A stretch of DNA of 7,665 bases from Candidatus Woesearchaeota archaeon. Lineage in GTDB: Archaea; Nanobdellota; Nanobdellia; Woesearchaeales; JAGVYJ01. The position numbers were made by a program, and so were the translations under genes. Positions within the stretch are counted from its first letter, which is position 1. Each line of letters opens with the position of its first letter. Below the pieces are notes generated by a model, which was not told where the DNA came from, did no database searches, and saw only the letters and a list, made by a program, of their open reading frames with translations. The stretch is taken from NCBI GenBank assembly GCA_018303315.1, contig JAGVYJ010000023.1:9530-17194 (forward strand), written 5' to 3'. Shown piece after piece: positions 1-5,751 of this stretch.

Positions 1-595
1 AGAGATGGCTCAGGTCGTTCTGGATAAGCATCATTATCTCGTCGGAGCCGGGCTTTGCTGTCAGTGATATCCAGTTCATGGCGCTGCTTGACAGGTTTGG
101 CGAGAAAACCTGGGCATCGCCGTAGCCTGTACCGTTCCACACTATGTAGGATATGTTCAGGGCTGCAGCAGACAAAATGGCATAGGCAATAAGCGCATCA
201 CCCGACAGGTCTTCAACAGCAATGTCAAATGCACGGTAAGCCGCATTTGGGGCGTCAGTGCTGACCTCAAGCAGGTTTCCCCATGCATTGCCCGAATACA
301 CCTGTATGTTAACGTCGTTGGATGTATCCTCTGTCCCCATCAGGATTTCATTCCTTTCGTGGTTGCCCTTAACCACTACCCATGTTATCTCCCCCACTAT
401 GCTCTGGCTGCTATCCTCGATGCTGAAATTATTGGTTGCATCCCATGTCCGGAACCGCGGGGTAGCTACCGATAGTTCTCCGTAGGCCGCCAGCCCGTCG
501 GCGTGAGTGGAGTTTACCTGGGCAAAGGCTGTTGCAGGGAATAGTATGCTCATTGCAACAACAAGGGTTGCCAGGCTCCGAGATTTTGCTCCCAT
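1..595 (-). CDS. Secreted all-beta repeat protein of unknown function (C-terminal part outside window)
   Basis: The gene starts with ATG at 595-593 and stays open for 198 codons to the left edge, so the C-terminus is missing. Residues 1-25 form a signal peptide: basic MGAKSR, a hydrophobic core, then an AFA/QV cleavage site. The mature part looks like beta-rich repeats of about 60 residues, with a DVNIQVYSGNAWG-type strand, then an FDIAVEDLSGDALIAY-type strand, then IVWNGTGYG, then WISLTAKPGSDEIMML. This spacing resembles beta-propeller-like repeat proteins common in uncultured archaea, but I know no named family and assign no function. Five N-X-S/T sequons fit an exported glycoprotein. It begins 9 bp after the KaiC-like stop codon, with no TATA box at the expected distance and no strong Shine-Dalgarno, so it is probably the second gene of that operon. 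The ATG choice rests on the signal peptide beginning there. Confidence 0.85.
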   Translation of the reverse strand, partial: MGAKSRSLATLVVAMSILFPATAFAQVNSTHADGLAAYGELSVATPRFRTWDATNNFSIEDSSQSIVGEITWVVVKGNHERNEILMGTEDTSNDVNIQVYSGNAWGNLLEVSTDAPNAAYRAFDIAVEDLSGDALIAYAILSAAALNISYIVWNGTGYGDAQVFSPNLSSSAMNWISLTAKPGSDEIMMLIQNDLSHL

Positions 596-604
596 AAATA
601 CACT

Positions 605-2011
605 TCAGCCCTTCATGCTATCCATGCCGCTGTATACTTCCTGCTCAGGATAGACAACTATGCCCTGGCCAGTTATCTGCAGGGCTACAATCCTCTGCTC
701 ATGCTTTGCCCCTCTTAACTTGAGAATTTCAATGGCCTTTTCCCTGACGTTGCCCTTTCTGAAGTTGTACAGCACTATCACCCCATCCGCCAGGAACTCC
801 TCCACGCCTGTCCTGCTGTATATCTCAGGAGCCTGCGCAGTCTCGGTGATGAGGAAGGATGTCGCATCGATGCTTTCAAAAAACCTGAAAAGCTGCTGGA
901 TGTATATCCTGTAGCTGTTCTCATTGGAGCGGAATGCGGAAGCGATTGCTGACAATGAGTCAACAACTATTATGTCCGGGCTGAAGCCTTCCGGGAACAG
1001 CACAGGCTGGATGTCTATAAGGAGCTCGCCTTTCGCCTTCATCAGCAGGGCATCCACGCTTCTGGAAACATCGAAGGGGTTGAATCTTTTAATGACCAGG
1101 TTTCCGTTCCGGATTAGCTTCCCTGGATTCCAGCCAAAGTCCTCCATGTGCCTTACCAGATTCTGCTCAGACTCCTCGAAGCTCATGAAAATGCATTTCT
1201 TGCCCTGGCTTGCATGGGTGTTAAGGATGTGAAGGCACAGCAGGGTTTTCCCGCTGCCTGCCCCTCCAGCTATAAGTATCGCGTGGCCTCTTGGTATGCC
1301 CTGGCTGAGCAAAGAGTCAAGTCCGGCAACCCCGGTTTTTATGAACTTTCTTTTGGAGGCATCCGGCTGAGAAACACTGCCCGGGGATTTTAACTGCTTC
1401 ATGGGTTCCTCTCCTGTTTTCCCTGCGCCAAGATTGGCGATTAAAGCGTCTTTTATCGACGCCATGGATTGCCCTGATGGGCTTTCCTTCCTGCCTTCCA
1501 GGTATTGCAGCCTGTGAAGTGTTTTCGTAAACTGCTGTTTGTCCGGGTATTTGGAAAGGTAATTTGCTACGTCGGGAAGCTGCAGGGAATCCTTAATCCA
1601 CTGCGCAAAGTCGTTTTTTCCTTTGACATAGTGGAGGAACTGGTTCTCATCAAGGGCGTCAATGCACTTTCCAAGTTCTGCAAGATTGCTGGCTTCGCAG
1701 CCATTCCCCAGCATAAAATTCTGGCCTGGCACTGCTTGCTTGCTGAAATCAGATTGCTCAATTGCGTTCAGAGCCAGCAGAAAGTCCTCCTTGCTTTCAG
1801 CAGCCCTCAGCTCTTCCGCCAGTTCGTGCATGGAAAGCGAATGCTCCACCCATTCAGCAAAATCATTCTTGCTGTCATTCACGTGGCTTCTGAATAGATT
1901 ATCGTCCAAGTCCTCAATGCATTGCCTGAGCTCGATAAGGTTCCCTATGCGGCAGCCGTCTGCACAGAAGAATAATTCACTCGCCTCTGCATTTTTCAGA
2001 CCGGACTCCAT
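605..2011 (-). CDS. KaiC-like RecA-superfamily ATPase with two N-terminal DUF5752-like repeats
   Basis: This is a 468-residue cytoplasmic protein counted from ATG 2011. Two tandem helical repeats, at about 12-86 and 98-172, share the pattern G-C, NL-EL, CI--LD-N-F, H-V, KNDFA-W. They resemble the archaeal domain I remember as DUF5752. A Ser/Pro/Lys linker leads to one KaiC domain (about 223-455). It begins with TGVAGLDSLL and holds Walker A GGAGSGKT (249-256), the catalytic Glu pair in SFEE (279-280), Walker B IIVVD ending at Asp351, and a C-terminal LRGAKHEQ segment typical of KaiC folds. ATP binding is near certain and hydrolysis likely. The target is unknown; archaeal KaiC-like proteins are usually thought to be signalling or regulatory. 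Single-domain architecture rules out a cyanobacterial two-domain clock KaiC, and no archaellum genes are near, arguing against FlaH. An in-frame GTG at 2056 would add 15 residues but would put the TATA box inside the coding region, so ATG 2011 is preferred. Confidence 0.93.
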   Translation of the reverse strand: MESGLKNAEASELFFCADGCRIGNLIELRQCIEDLDDNLFRSHVNDSKNDFAEWVEHSLSMHELAEELRAAESKEDFLLALNAIEQSDFSKQAVPGQNFMLGNGCEASNLAELGKCIDALDENQFLHYVKGKNDFAQWIKDSLQLPDVANYLSKYPDKQQFTKTLHRLQYLEGRKESPSGQSMASIKDALIANLGAGKTGEEPMKQLKSPGSVSQPDASKRKFIKTGVAGLDSLLSQGIPRGHAILIAGGAGSGKTLLCLHILNTHASQGKKCIFMSFEESEQNLVRHMEDFGWNPGKLIRNGNLVIKRFNPFDVSRSVDALLMKAKGELLIDIQPVLFPEGFSPDIIVVDSLSAIASAFRSNENSYRIYIQQLFRFFESIDATSFLITETAQAPEIYSRTGVEEFLADGVIVLYNFRKGNVREKAIEILKLRGAKHEQRIVALQITGQGIVVYPEQEVYSGMDSMKG

Positions 2012-2032
2012 TCTTGCGCAACTATCCCTCTT

Positions 2033-2040
2033 TATATATA
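2033..2040 (-). promoter_or_regulatory. TATA box of the KaiC-like gene, leaderless start
   Basis: On the minus strand this reads TATATATA followed by AAG, preceded by a purine-rich stretch that could be a BRE. Its centre is about 25.5 bp before the A of ATG 2011, so transcription should begin at or next to that codon. This decides the start of the KaiC-like gene and probably also drives the secreted-protein gene downstream. Confidence 0.75.
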
Positions 2041-2064
2041 GCTTATCTTGGCGCACAGGCTAAT

Positions 2065-2069
2065 AAAAA
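2065..2069 (-). terminator. Possible T-tract terminator for the 632-residue surface-protein gene
   Basis: Reading the minus strand past the stop at 2134, the possible stem at 2089-2116 is followed by AAAAATTTTT, whose T5 run is at 2069-2065. Archaeal termination often needs only a T-run, so this is plausible, but the run is short and separated from the stem by about 20 bp. Confidence 0.3.
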
Positions 2070-2087
2070 TTTTTCCATAGTCACACC

Positions 2088-2127
2088 TTATTGGTAGTAA
2101 CTAATTATAACCAATAGTCACCAATAG
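2088..2127. repeat. CCAATAG direct and inverted repeats between surface-protein and KaiC-like genes
   Basis: ACCAATAG occurs at 2110-2117 and again at 2120-2127, exactly 10 bp apart, one helical turn. The reverse complement TATTGGT lies at 2089-2095. The inverted pair 2089-2095/2110-2116 could form a 7-bp stem with a 14-nt AT-rich loop. The cluster is about 80-115 bp upstream of the inferred KaiC-like transcription start, so it could be an operator for a dimeric regulator. It also lies directly after the surface-protein stop codon, so it could be part of that gene's terminator. The sequence alone does not decide. Confidence 0.45.
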
Positions 2128-2133
2128 GGCTTG

Positions 2134-4032
2134 CTAGACCATTTCGATGTAGAATGAAAGAGTGTTTGCCCCTGAGGGCAGATATCTTCTCAGGAGCACA
2201 GGTACCTGGATTTCAAAGTCATAGCTCCCATAGCGCCCTGGCACATTTTCGTTCACAGCTGTGACAAACACTACATCCTGGCTGCCATCGAACTCAGGGC
2301 TGCTGTCTGAGCTGTCCCAGAGAATTCCTGTCCGGAATGCCGAGCTGTTTGTGCTGTTGATTACAGGTACGTTCTGCTTGAACTGCCAGAAGACGGTAAA
2401 GTTCTTCAGTGCCTCTATTGCCCCGCCTGAGGTATAGCTGAGGTTGACAGAATCATTGAAAGCGCTCATGTTGAGCCGCCCGTCCAGCTCATCGAAGTCA
2501 TTGGCGCCGTTTCCCCCGTCAGTGCGCCTGCCGAAGACCTCCAGGCTTGTCCATTGTATGTCCCTTCCTGATTCCGCCACAAAGAGGTTGCTTGCCTCAG
2601 CAGACCATCTCCCGAAGGACAGGTTGGATATTGGGTCGAGCACAATCACCCCGGAAACATTGCCGAAGTAAACCTGCCAGCCCACAAGGGTTATGTTCCT
2701 GCTGGCCACGTTGTTGTTTTCATTAACCTCAGGCACATTCCCTCCTGTGGCTATTGGAGGGTCTACGACGACATAAAGCTCGTGAGGTCCTGGAAGTGCT
2801 GACCAGTATGTGCTCAGGCTCAAATTGCTGTGATGGCTTATATTGATTGACTGGTTTGCCCCTATCTGGGTGCCGTTGACATCAGGATTGCCGTCGAAAA
2901 ACTGCAGGGTTGCATTCCCGTCAGCGCCCCCGGTGTTATATATAGTTACATTGAGCTGCAGGAGAATATTCTCTATGAGGGGTGACTGCTGTATTGCAAT
3001 GTCCTTTGTCTGCACCAAAAAGTCCGGAGGCACCGCAACATCAAGCGAGAAATTGCCTGATATGTTGCTGTTGTTGAGTATGTCATAGCACTGTATATAC
3101 CAAGTATAGTTTGCATTGAGCAGGAACACAGAAAAATTGTATTCGGGGCCGCGCTTTACAGCGGTGGAGTTGCTCTGTTTGAAGGCATCGTTGATGAACA
3201 GGCTGCAGTTTTGTATTTCCGAATGGTCAGAGACATTATACCTGAAAAATAGGGTGTTATTGGCTGCTTCCACAGTGCCATTAAGCGGGGTTGCATTTAT
3301 GTTTGGGGGGATTAGGTCTTCGACTGTGATATTGAGAATAGCATCAACGTAAGTGTTGTCAAAGTATTCAACATCGGATGAGCAGCTGGAATTTACCGTG
3401 ATATTGCCGTTGCCTATCCGCGAGCCGTTGACGGTGAAATTGGTGAAAGCAACTGCCTGAATCCCTATACTGCCAAGGCTGTGTGTTGCTGTTTCGCCTA
3501 CTGCCAGCGCAACTGCCAGGGCAGGGGTGTTGTTCAGCATTATTACAGCCTGGCAGCTGGTTCCGAGCTCATTGCCTATATTCTGAATCCTTACGCTGAC
3601 ATTGAAATATTCCGAGTAGTTAACCCTGTGATGATTGCCAGGCAGCAGAATTGTGACATTCATCTCGCTGGGCCTGGACTGGTTCAGGTAAACGTTCTGG
3701 TTGTCCATGTCGCCCTGCAGCACAAAATGACGCCTGCCAAAGCTGCTCACATTCCAGGCTGTGGTTGTCGCATTATCCCCATCAGTGCCCCCTATCGAGA
3801 CAGAATACCTCCCGGGAAATGGCCCTGCACCAGTGGTGCCTGCAATCTGGTCATTGTTATCGATGTCCCTGACCAGGAAAGGCGTGCCTGCAGGCACCTG
3901 GTCCAGCTCACTCTCTGTGTGGTAAACGAATCCAGAAACCCCATGAGGGGATGGCGGCGGAGCCTGGGCTGTAACTGCAAGTAACAGCGCAATGAAGACT
4001 GCTGCTATCCACCCCCTTTGTCTGCCCGACAT
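2134..4032 (-). CDS. Large secreted multi-domain Ig-like surface glycoprotein
   Basis: The 632-residue protein has a signal peptide at about 1-24 (RQRG, hydrophobic core, TAQA/PPP). Four apparent regions follow: a carboxypeptidase-regulatory-like beta domain (about 31-95), an Ig-like domain with Cys160 and Cys217, a second Ig-like domain with Cys276 and Cys315 (D-PP-N start, YNVSD, NCSLFIN, WYIQCYD), and a CARDB-like domain (about 336-450). The C-terminal region (about 451-632) starts GWQVYFGNVSG and ends in SFYIEMV. Each Cys pair probably forms a disulfide inside its own domain. I count about 38 N-X-S/T sequons, roughly one per 17 residues, so heavy N-glycosylation outside the cell is likely. 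There is no C-terminal membrane helix or sorting motif, so attachment must be non-covalent or by partners. A structural or adhesive envelope role is inferred. An upstream in-frame GTG at 4050 would add six residues; ATG 4032 matches the promoter and the signal peptide. Confidence 0.9.
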   Translation of the reverse strand: MSGRQRGWIAAVFIALLLAVTAQAPPPSPHGVSGFVYHTESELDQVPAGTPFLVRDIDNNDQIAGTTGAGPFPGRYSVSIGGTDGDNATTTAWNVSSFGRRHFVLQGDMDNQNVYLNQSRPSEMNVTILLPGNHHRVNYSEYFNVSVRIQNIGNELGTSCQAVIMLNNTPALAVALAVGETATHSLGSIGIQAVAFTNFTVNGSRIGNGNITVNSSCSSDVEYFDNTYVDAILNITVEDLIPPNINATPLNGTVEAANNTLFFRYNVSDHSEIQNCSLFINDAFKQSNSTAVKRGPEYNFSVFLLNANYTWYIQCYDILNNSNISGNFSLDVAVPPDFLVQTKDIAIQQSPLIENILLQLNVTIYNTGGADGNATLQFFDGNPDVNGTQIGANQSINISHHSNLSLSTYWSALPGPHELYVVVDPPIATGGNVPEVNENNNVASRNITLVGWQVYFGNVSGVIVLDPISNLSFGRWSAEASNLFVAESGRDIQWTSLEVFGRRTDGGNGANDFDELDGRLNMSAFNDSVNLSYTSGGAIEALKNFTVFWQFKQNVPVINSTNSSAFRTGILWDSSDSSPEFDGSQDVVFVTAVNENVPGRYGSYDFEIQVPVLLRRYLPSGANTLSFYIEMV

Positions 4033-4056
4033 TATCGGGACATTAAACACTGGGGA

Positions 4057-4064
4057 TTTATAAA
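4057..4064 (-). promoter_or_regulatory. TATA box of the surface glycoprotein gene, leaderless start
   Basis: TTTATAAA, palindromic, lies with its centre about 28.5 bp before ATG 4032. The predicted transcript starts within a few bases of that ATG, which favours it over the in-frame GTG at 4050. The neighbouring ATTTTT on the same strand (about 4069-4064) may also end the TRAM transcript, whose stop codon is at 4083. Confidence 0.72.
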
Positions 4065-4082
4065 AATACTCTTATTTGCGGA

Positions 4083-4511
4083 CTACCTGTCTTCGCCAAA
4101 GTCAGTTGTGTCTTCAGTATCCTCGTCTGACTCCGTATCCGGACCTTCATCCTCTTCTCCAGAATCATCCTCTGAAAGCTCTTCACTTGCCTCTTCCTCG
4201 CTTTCCTTAGCTGGGACAGATCCTGTCTTTCCAAGTGATTCTGCCATAGCTACTTTCCGGAACACCTTGTTAATCCTTACATGGACTTTGTCTCCGACTT
4301 TTGTGCCCGGCACAAAGATTACAAAGCCTTCCTTCTTTGCCACGCCATCTCCCTTTGCGGCTATTCCTTCAATCTCCACATCCAGCTCCTCGCCTTCGCT
4401 TACAGGCACAGGCTTTGCTGAGCGGAAGTTCCTTTCCCTTGGGTTCCAAGCCCTGTTGCCCTTGTATTCATTCCCTTCGTCTCTTTCATATCCCATATTT
4501 TCGTCTCCCAT
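4083..4511 (-). CDS. TRAM-domain RNA-binding protein with long acidic C-terminal tail
   Basis: This is a 142-residue cytoplasmic protein. Residues 1-33 are polar and charged. Residues 36-92 form a TRAM domain, a small beta-barrel RNA-binding fold also found in RNA-modifying enzymes. Its marks are EELDVEIEGIAAKGDGVAK, then GFVIFVPGTKVGDKVHVRI and a closing VFRKVAMAE strand. Stand-alone archaeal TRAM proteins are mostly just this domain and some act as cold-shock-like RNA chaperones, so that role is likely here. The unusual part is residues 103-142, where 23 of 40 residues are Asp or Glu and only the last is basic; this region must be disordered. It could mimic nucleic acid, tune RNA release or bind a basic partner. 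The gene is divergent from FKBP and has a TATA box, a leader of about 27 nt and a GAGGT Shine-Dalgarno-like site five bases before ATG 4511. Confidence 0.92.
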   Translation of the reverse strand: MGDENMGYERDEGNEYKGNRAWNPRERNFRSAKPVPVSEGEELDVEIEGIAAKGDGVAKKEGFVIFVPGTKVGDKVHVRINKVFRKVAMAESLGKTGSVPAKESEEEASEELSEDDSGEEDEGPDTESDEDTEDTTDFGEDR

Positions 4512-4516
4512 TTCTT

Positions 4517-4521
4517 ACCTC
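4517..4521 (-). promoter_or_regulatory. Shine-Dalgarno-like site of the TRAM gene
   Basis: GAGGT, within GTGAGGT, lies five bases upstream of ATG 4511 and matches the archaeal anti-SD sequence. It is the one clear Shine-Dalgarno in the window, and it accompanies the one gene with a predicted real leader. Confidence 0.55.
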
Positions 4522-4538
4522 ACTTTAACAGTATTTTT

Positions 4539-4588
4539 AGCGCTCTGGTATTGTGCTAACTTTATAAATATTACCTTAATACAGCGCT
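4539..4588. repeat. AGCGCT/GTATT dyad centred on the TRAM TATA box
   Basis: The palindrome AGCGCT occurs at 4539-4544 and 4583-4588. Between them GTATT (4548-4552) and AATAC (4578-4582) form inverted arms. All are arranged almost symmetrically about position 4564, the middle of the TATA box. Such a dyad could be an operator that controls TRAM and possibly the divergent FKBP gene. It may be chance, since the arms are short. Confidence 0.3.
4561..4568 (-). promoter_or_regulatory. TATA box of the TRAM gene
   Basis: TTTATAAA is palindromic. Read on the minus strand it predicts a start near 4538 and a leader of about 27 nt. Read on the plus strand the start would be near 4590, without an adjacent gene start, so the minus assignment is preferred. 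Confidence 0.65.
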
Positions 4589-4602
4589 GGCAGCCGCAAC
4601 CC

Positions 4603-4610
4603 TTATAAAT
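4603..4610 (+). promoter_or_regulatory. TATA box of the FKBP gene, leaderless start
   Basis: TTATAAAT lies with its centre about 26.5 bp before the A of ATG 4633. Transcription should start at the ATG itself, giving a leaderless mRNA. No Shine-Dalgarno is seen. Confidence 0.75.
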
Positions 4611-4632
4611 AATCCCTCTACCTTTTGCTTGA

Positions 4633-5079
4633 ATGGCTGATAAGAATCGTGCTGCAAAAAAAGGCTCGACTGTGCAGATAAGCTTCATGGTTATGAGCGA
4701 GCAGGGCCAGGTTTTCGAGCAGTCTGCAAAGGGACATTACCTCAGGTTCGTGGTTGGCGAGGGCCAGGTTGTTGAGGGCATCGATGAGGCTGTTGCCGGA
4801 ATGAATGAAGGGGAATCCAAAACCGTAACAATCCCGCCGGAAAAGGGTTTCGGGAAACGGGATGAGCGCATGATGCTGAGGGTGCCCAGGAGCACGCTGC
4901 CGGTTTCCACTGAAAGGCCTGTCAAGCCAGGCGACTATCTCTTCCTGCGCAGGAAGGACGGGAAAGAGCAGCAGGTGAAGGTTATAGAACTCAGGCCTGA
5001 CTCAGCCCTGCTCGACCTTAACCACCCGCTGGCAGGCATCACGCTTAAGTGCCAGTTCAGATTGGAAGTAGTGGATTAG
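4633..5079 (+). CDS. FKBP-type peptidyl-prolyl cis-trans isomerase, SlyD-like
   Basis: This 148-residue protein has no signal peptide and is presumably a cytoplasmic folding catalyst and chaperone. The FKBP core is recognised by VGEGQVVEGIDEAVAGM (41-57), NEGE (58-61), TIPPEKGFGKRDE (66-78) and the closing NHPLAGITL strand (130-138). Residues of about 79-125 form the insert-in-flap chaperone domain typical of SlyD and short archaeal FKBPs. The length fits that group, and the metal-binding His-rich tail of bacterial SlyD is absent. Active-site positions appear conservatively changed: the usual VFD/LVDES Asp is Glu29, the first-strand Tyr is Phe18, and the Tyr of the AYG motif is Phe73. Isomerase activity may therefore be reduced while chaperone function is kept. 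The stop overlaps the convergent membrane-protein gene by four bases. The start is fixed by the TATA box. Confidence 0.95.
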   Translation: MADKNRAAKKGSTVQISFMVMSEQGQVFEQSAKGHYLRFVVGEGQVVEGIDEAVAGMNEGESKTVTIPPEKGFGKRDERMMLRVPRSTLPVSTERPVKPGDYLFLRRKDGKEQQVKVIELRPDSALLDLNHPLAGITLKCQFRLEVVD

Positions 5080-5642
5080 GCCAGAACAGATACAACCAGT
5101 TCTCCAAATATTTTGAACAGCACTATATTGGCTGCCAGGCTGGTCAAAGGATATACAATGCCCCGGCCAATGCTGGTTCCCATAGGGATGTAAAGCAATG
5201 TCACAAGATTGTATGCTGCTGCTGCCAGCAGTCCCAGCCAGAATATCTGCATTGTGGGAAAAGAGCTTGCCACTGCCACCCCTGCCAGTATGCCCGCCAA
5301 AGCTATAAATTCCCTTAACTCCAGCGCCCCCATCATGCCCCTGACGATTATCCTGCCGGCTATTCCCACTACTGCTCCGGCCCAGAATCCAAAGGCCAGA
5401 GTCATTATCACGGCGCCAAACAGTGTTGTGTGGACATCCATTGGCAAGTCAGCATATTTCCTCTGGGGGATTGTTGTCAGCACATCCAGAAGAATGAAGC
5501 CCAGCCCAACCACTACCGCAGTGAAGAACATACCGAAAAGTATAGCTGCGCCAATTGCAAGAAGCACATAGAATATCTTAACGCCGTAAATCTCACGGGG
5601 GTATGCATATGCCATGCGTATAGCTTGTTTTTTCGGCTTCAT
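5076..5642 (-). CDS. Polytopic integral membrane protein of unknown function
   Basis: This is a 188-residue protein that I do not recognise. The N-terminus is short and basic (MKPKK, then YPRE). About five hydrophobic stretches follow: a long one at about 22-54 that could be one tilted helix or a helical hairpin, then about 70-98, 111-127, 130-152 and 162-186. The loop between the first two holds polar PQRKYADLPMD, and another carries RIIVRGMM, whose positive charges suggest a cytoplasmic side. There are no Cys residues and no obvious transporter or enzyme motif. It is convergent with FKBP, sharing four bases at the stops. The start is uncertain: the ATG at 5642 lies only three bases after a good TATA box, so if that box is used the real start would be the ATG at 5615, giving 179 residues and removing the MKPKKQAIR extension. 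Confidence 0.8.
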   Translation of the reverse strand: MKPKKQAIRMAYAYPREIYGVKIFYVLLAIGAAILFGMFFTAVVVGLGFILLDVLTTIPQRKYADLPMDVHTTLFGAVIMTLAFGFWAGAVVGIAGRIIVRGMMGALELREFIALAGILAGVAVASSFPTMQIFWLGLLAAAAYNLVTLLYIPMGTSIGRGIVYPLTSLAANIVLFKIFGELVVSVLA

Positions 5643-5644
5643 CT

Positions 5645-5652
5645 TATTTAAA
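5645..5652 (-). promoter_or_regulatory. TATA box between membrane-protein gene and structured region, possibly bidirectional
   Basis: TTTAAATA on the minus strand predicts a start near 5622, seven bases before the in-frame ATG at 5615. Its TTTAAA core is palindromic, so a plus-strand start near 5675, just before the hairpin cluster, is also possible. A weaker candidate, TAATATTT at 5670-5663, has the right distance (about 24.5 bp) for ATG 5642. Confidence 0.5.
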
Positions 5653-5659
5653 GATTTGC

Positions 5660-5665
5660 AAAAAA
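5660..5665 (-). terminator. T6 run, possible end of the transcript from the Ig-like gene
   Basis: Six consecutive T residues on the minus strand follow the hairpin-dense region and precede the membrane-protein promoter. Archaeal RNA polymerase terminates at such runs. It could equally be an upstream part of the promoter. Confidence 0.35.
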
Positions 5666-5687
5666 TATTACGCCAGGGCCCGGATTT

Positions 5688-5751
5688 GAAGTTCCCACCA
5701 AATACGAAATTTTACATCAGTTCGTGGGACTTCGCGCAGCGAATGTCCCAC
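5688..5751. repeat. Two mutually exclusive stems sharing the arm GTGGGACTTC
   Basis: The arm 5724-5733 (GTGGGACTTC) can pair upstream with 5688-5698 (GAAG, bulged T, TCCCAC), making 10 bp with a 25-nt loop. It can instead pair downstream with 5739-5751, making 12 bp with one bulge. Both cannot form at once. This is the arrangement of attenuators and riboswitch-like elements, but may equally be a by-product of repeated GTCCCAC-like units. Confidence 0.45.

Noticed and set aside
605..2011. Clock KaiC or archaellum FlaH
   Set aside because: There is only one ATPase domain, no kaiA/kaiB, and no archaellin or FlaI/FlaJ genes nearby.
1505..2063. Plus-strand open frames opposite the KaiC-like gene
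   Set aside because: The minus-strand frame has clear conserved ATPase motifs and repeats, while the plus-strand translations show no domain or promoter.
2065..2074. AAAAATTTTT palindrome as an operator
   Set aside because: Simple A/T runs are common at archaeal gene ends. It is better explained as terminator or bendable DNA.
4018..4608. Plus-strand open frame with a long Ser-rich stretch
   Set aside because: It is antisense to the TRAM gene. The Ser run is the complement of the acidic-tail codons, and it crosses both promoters.
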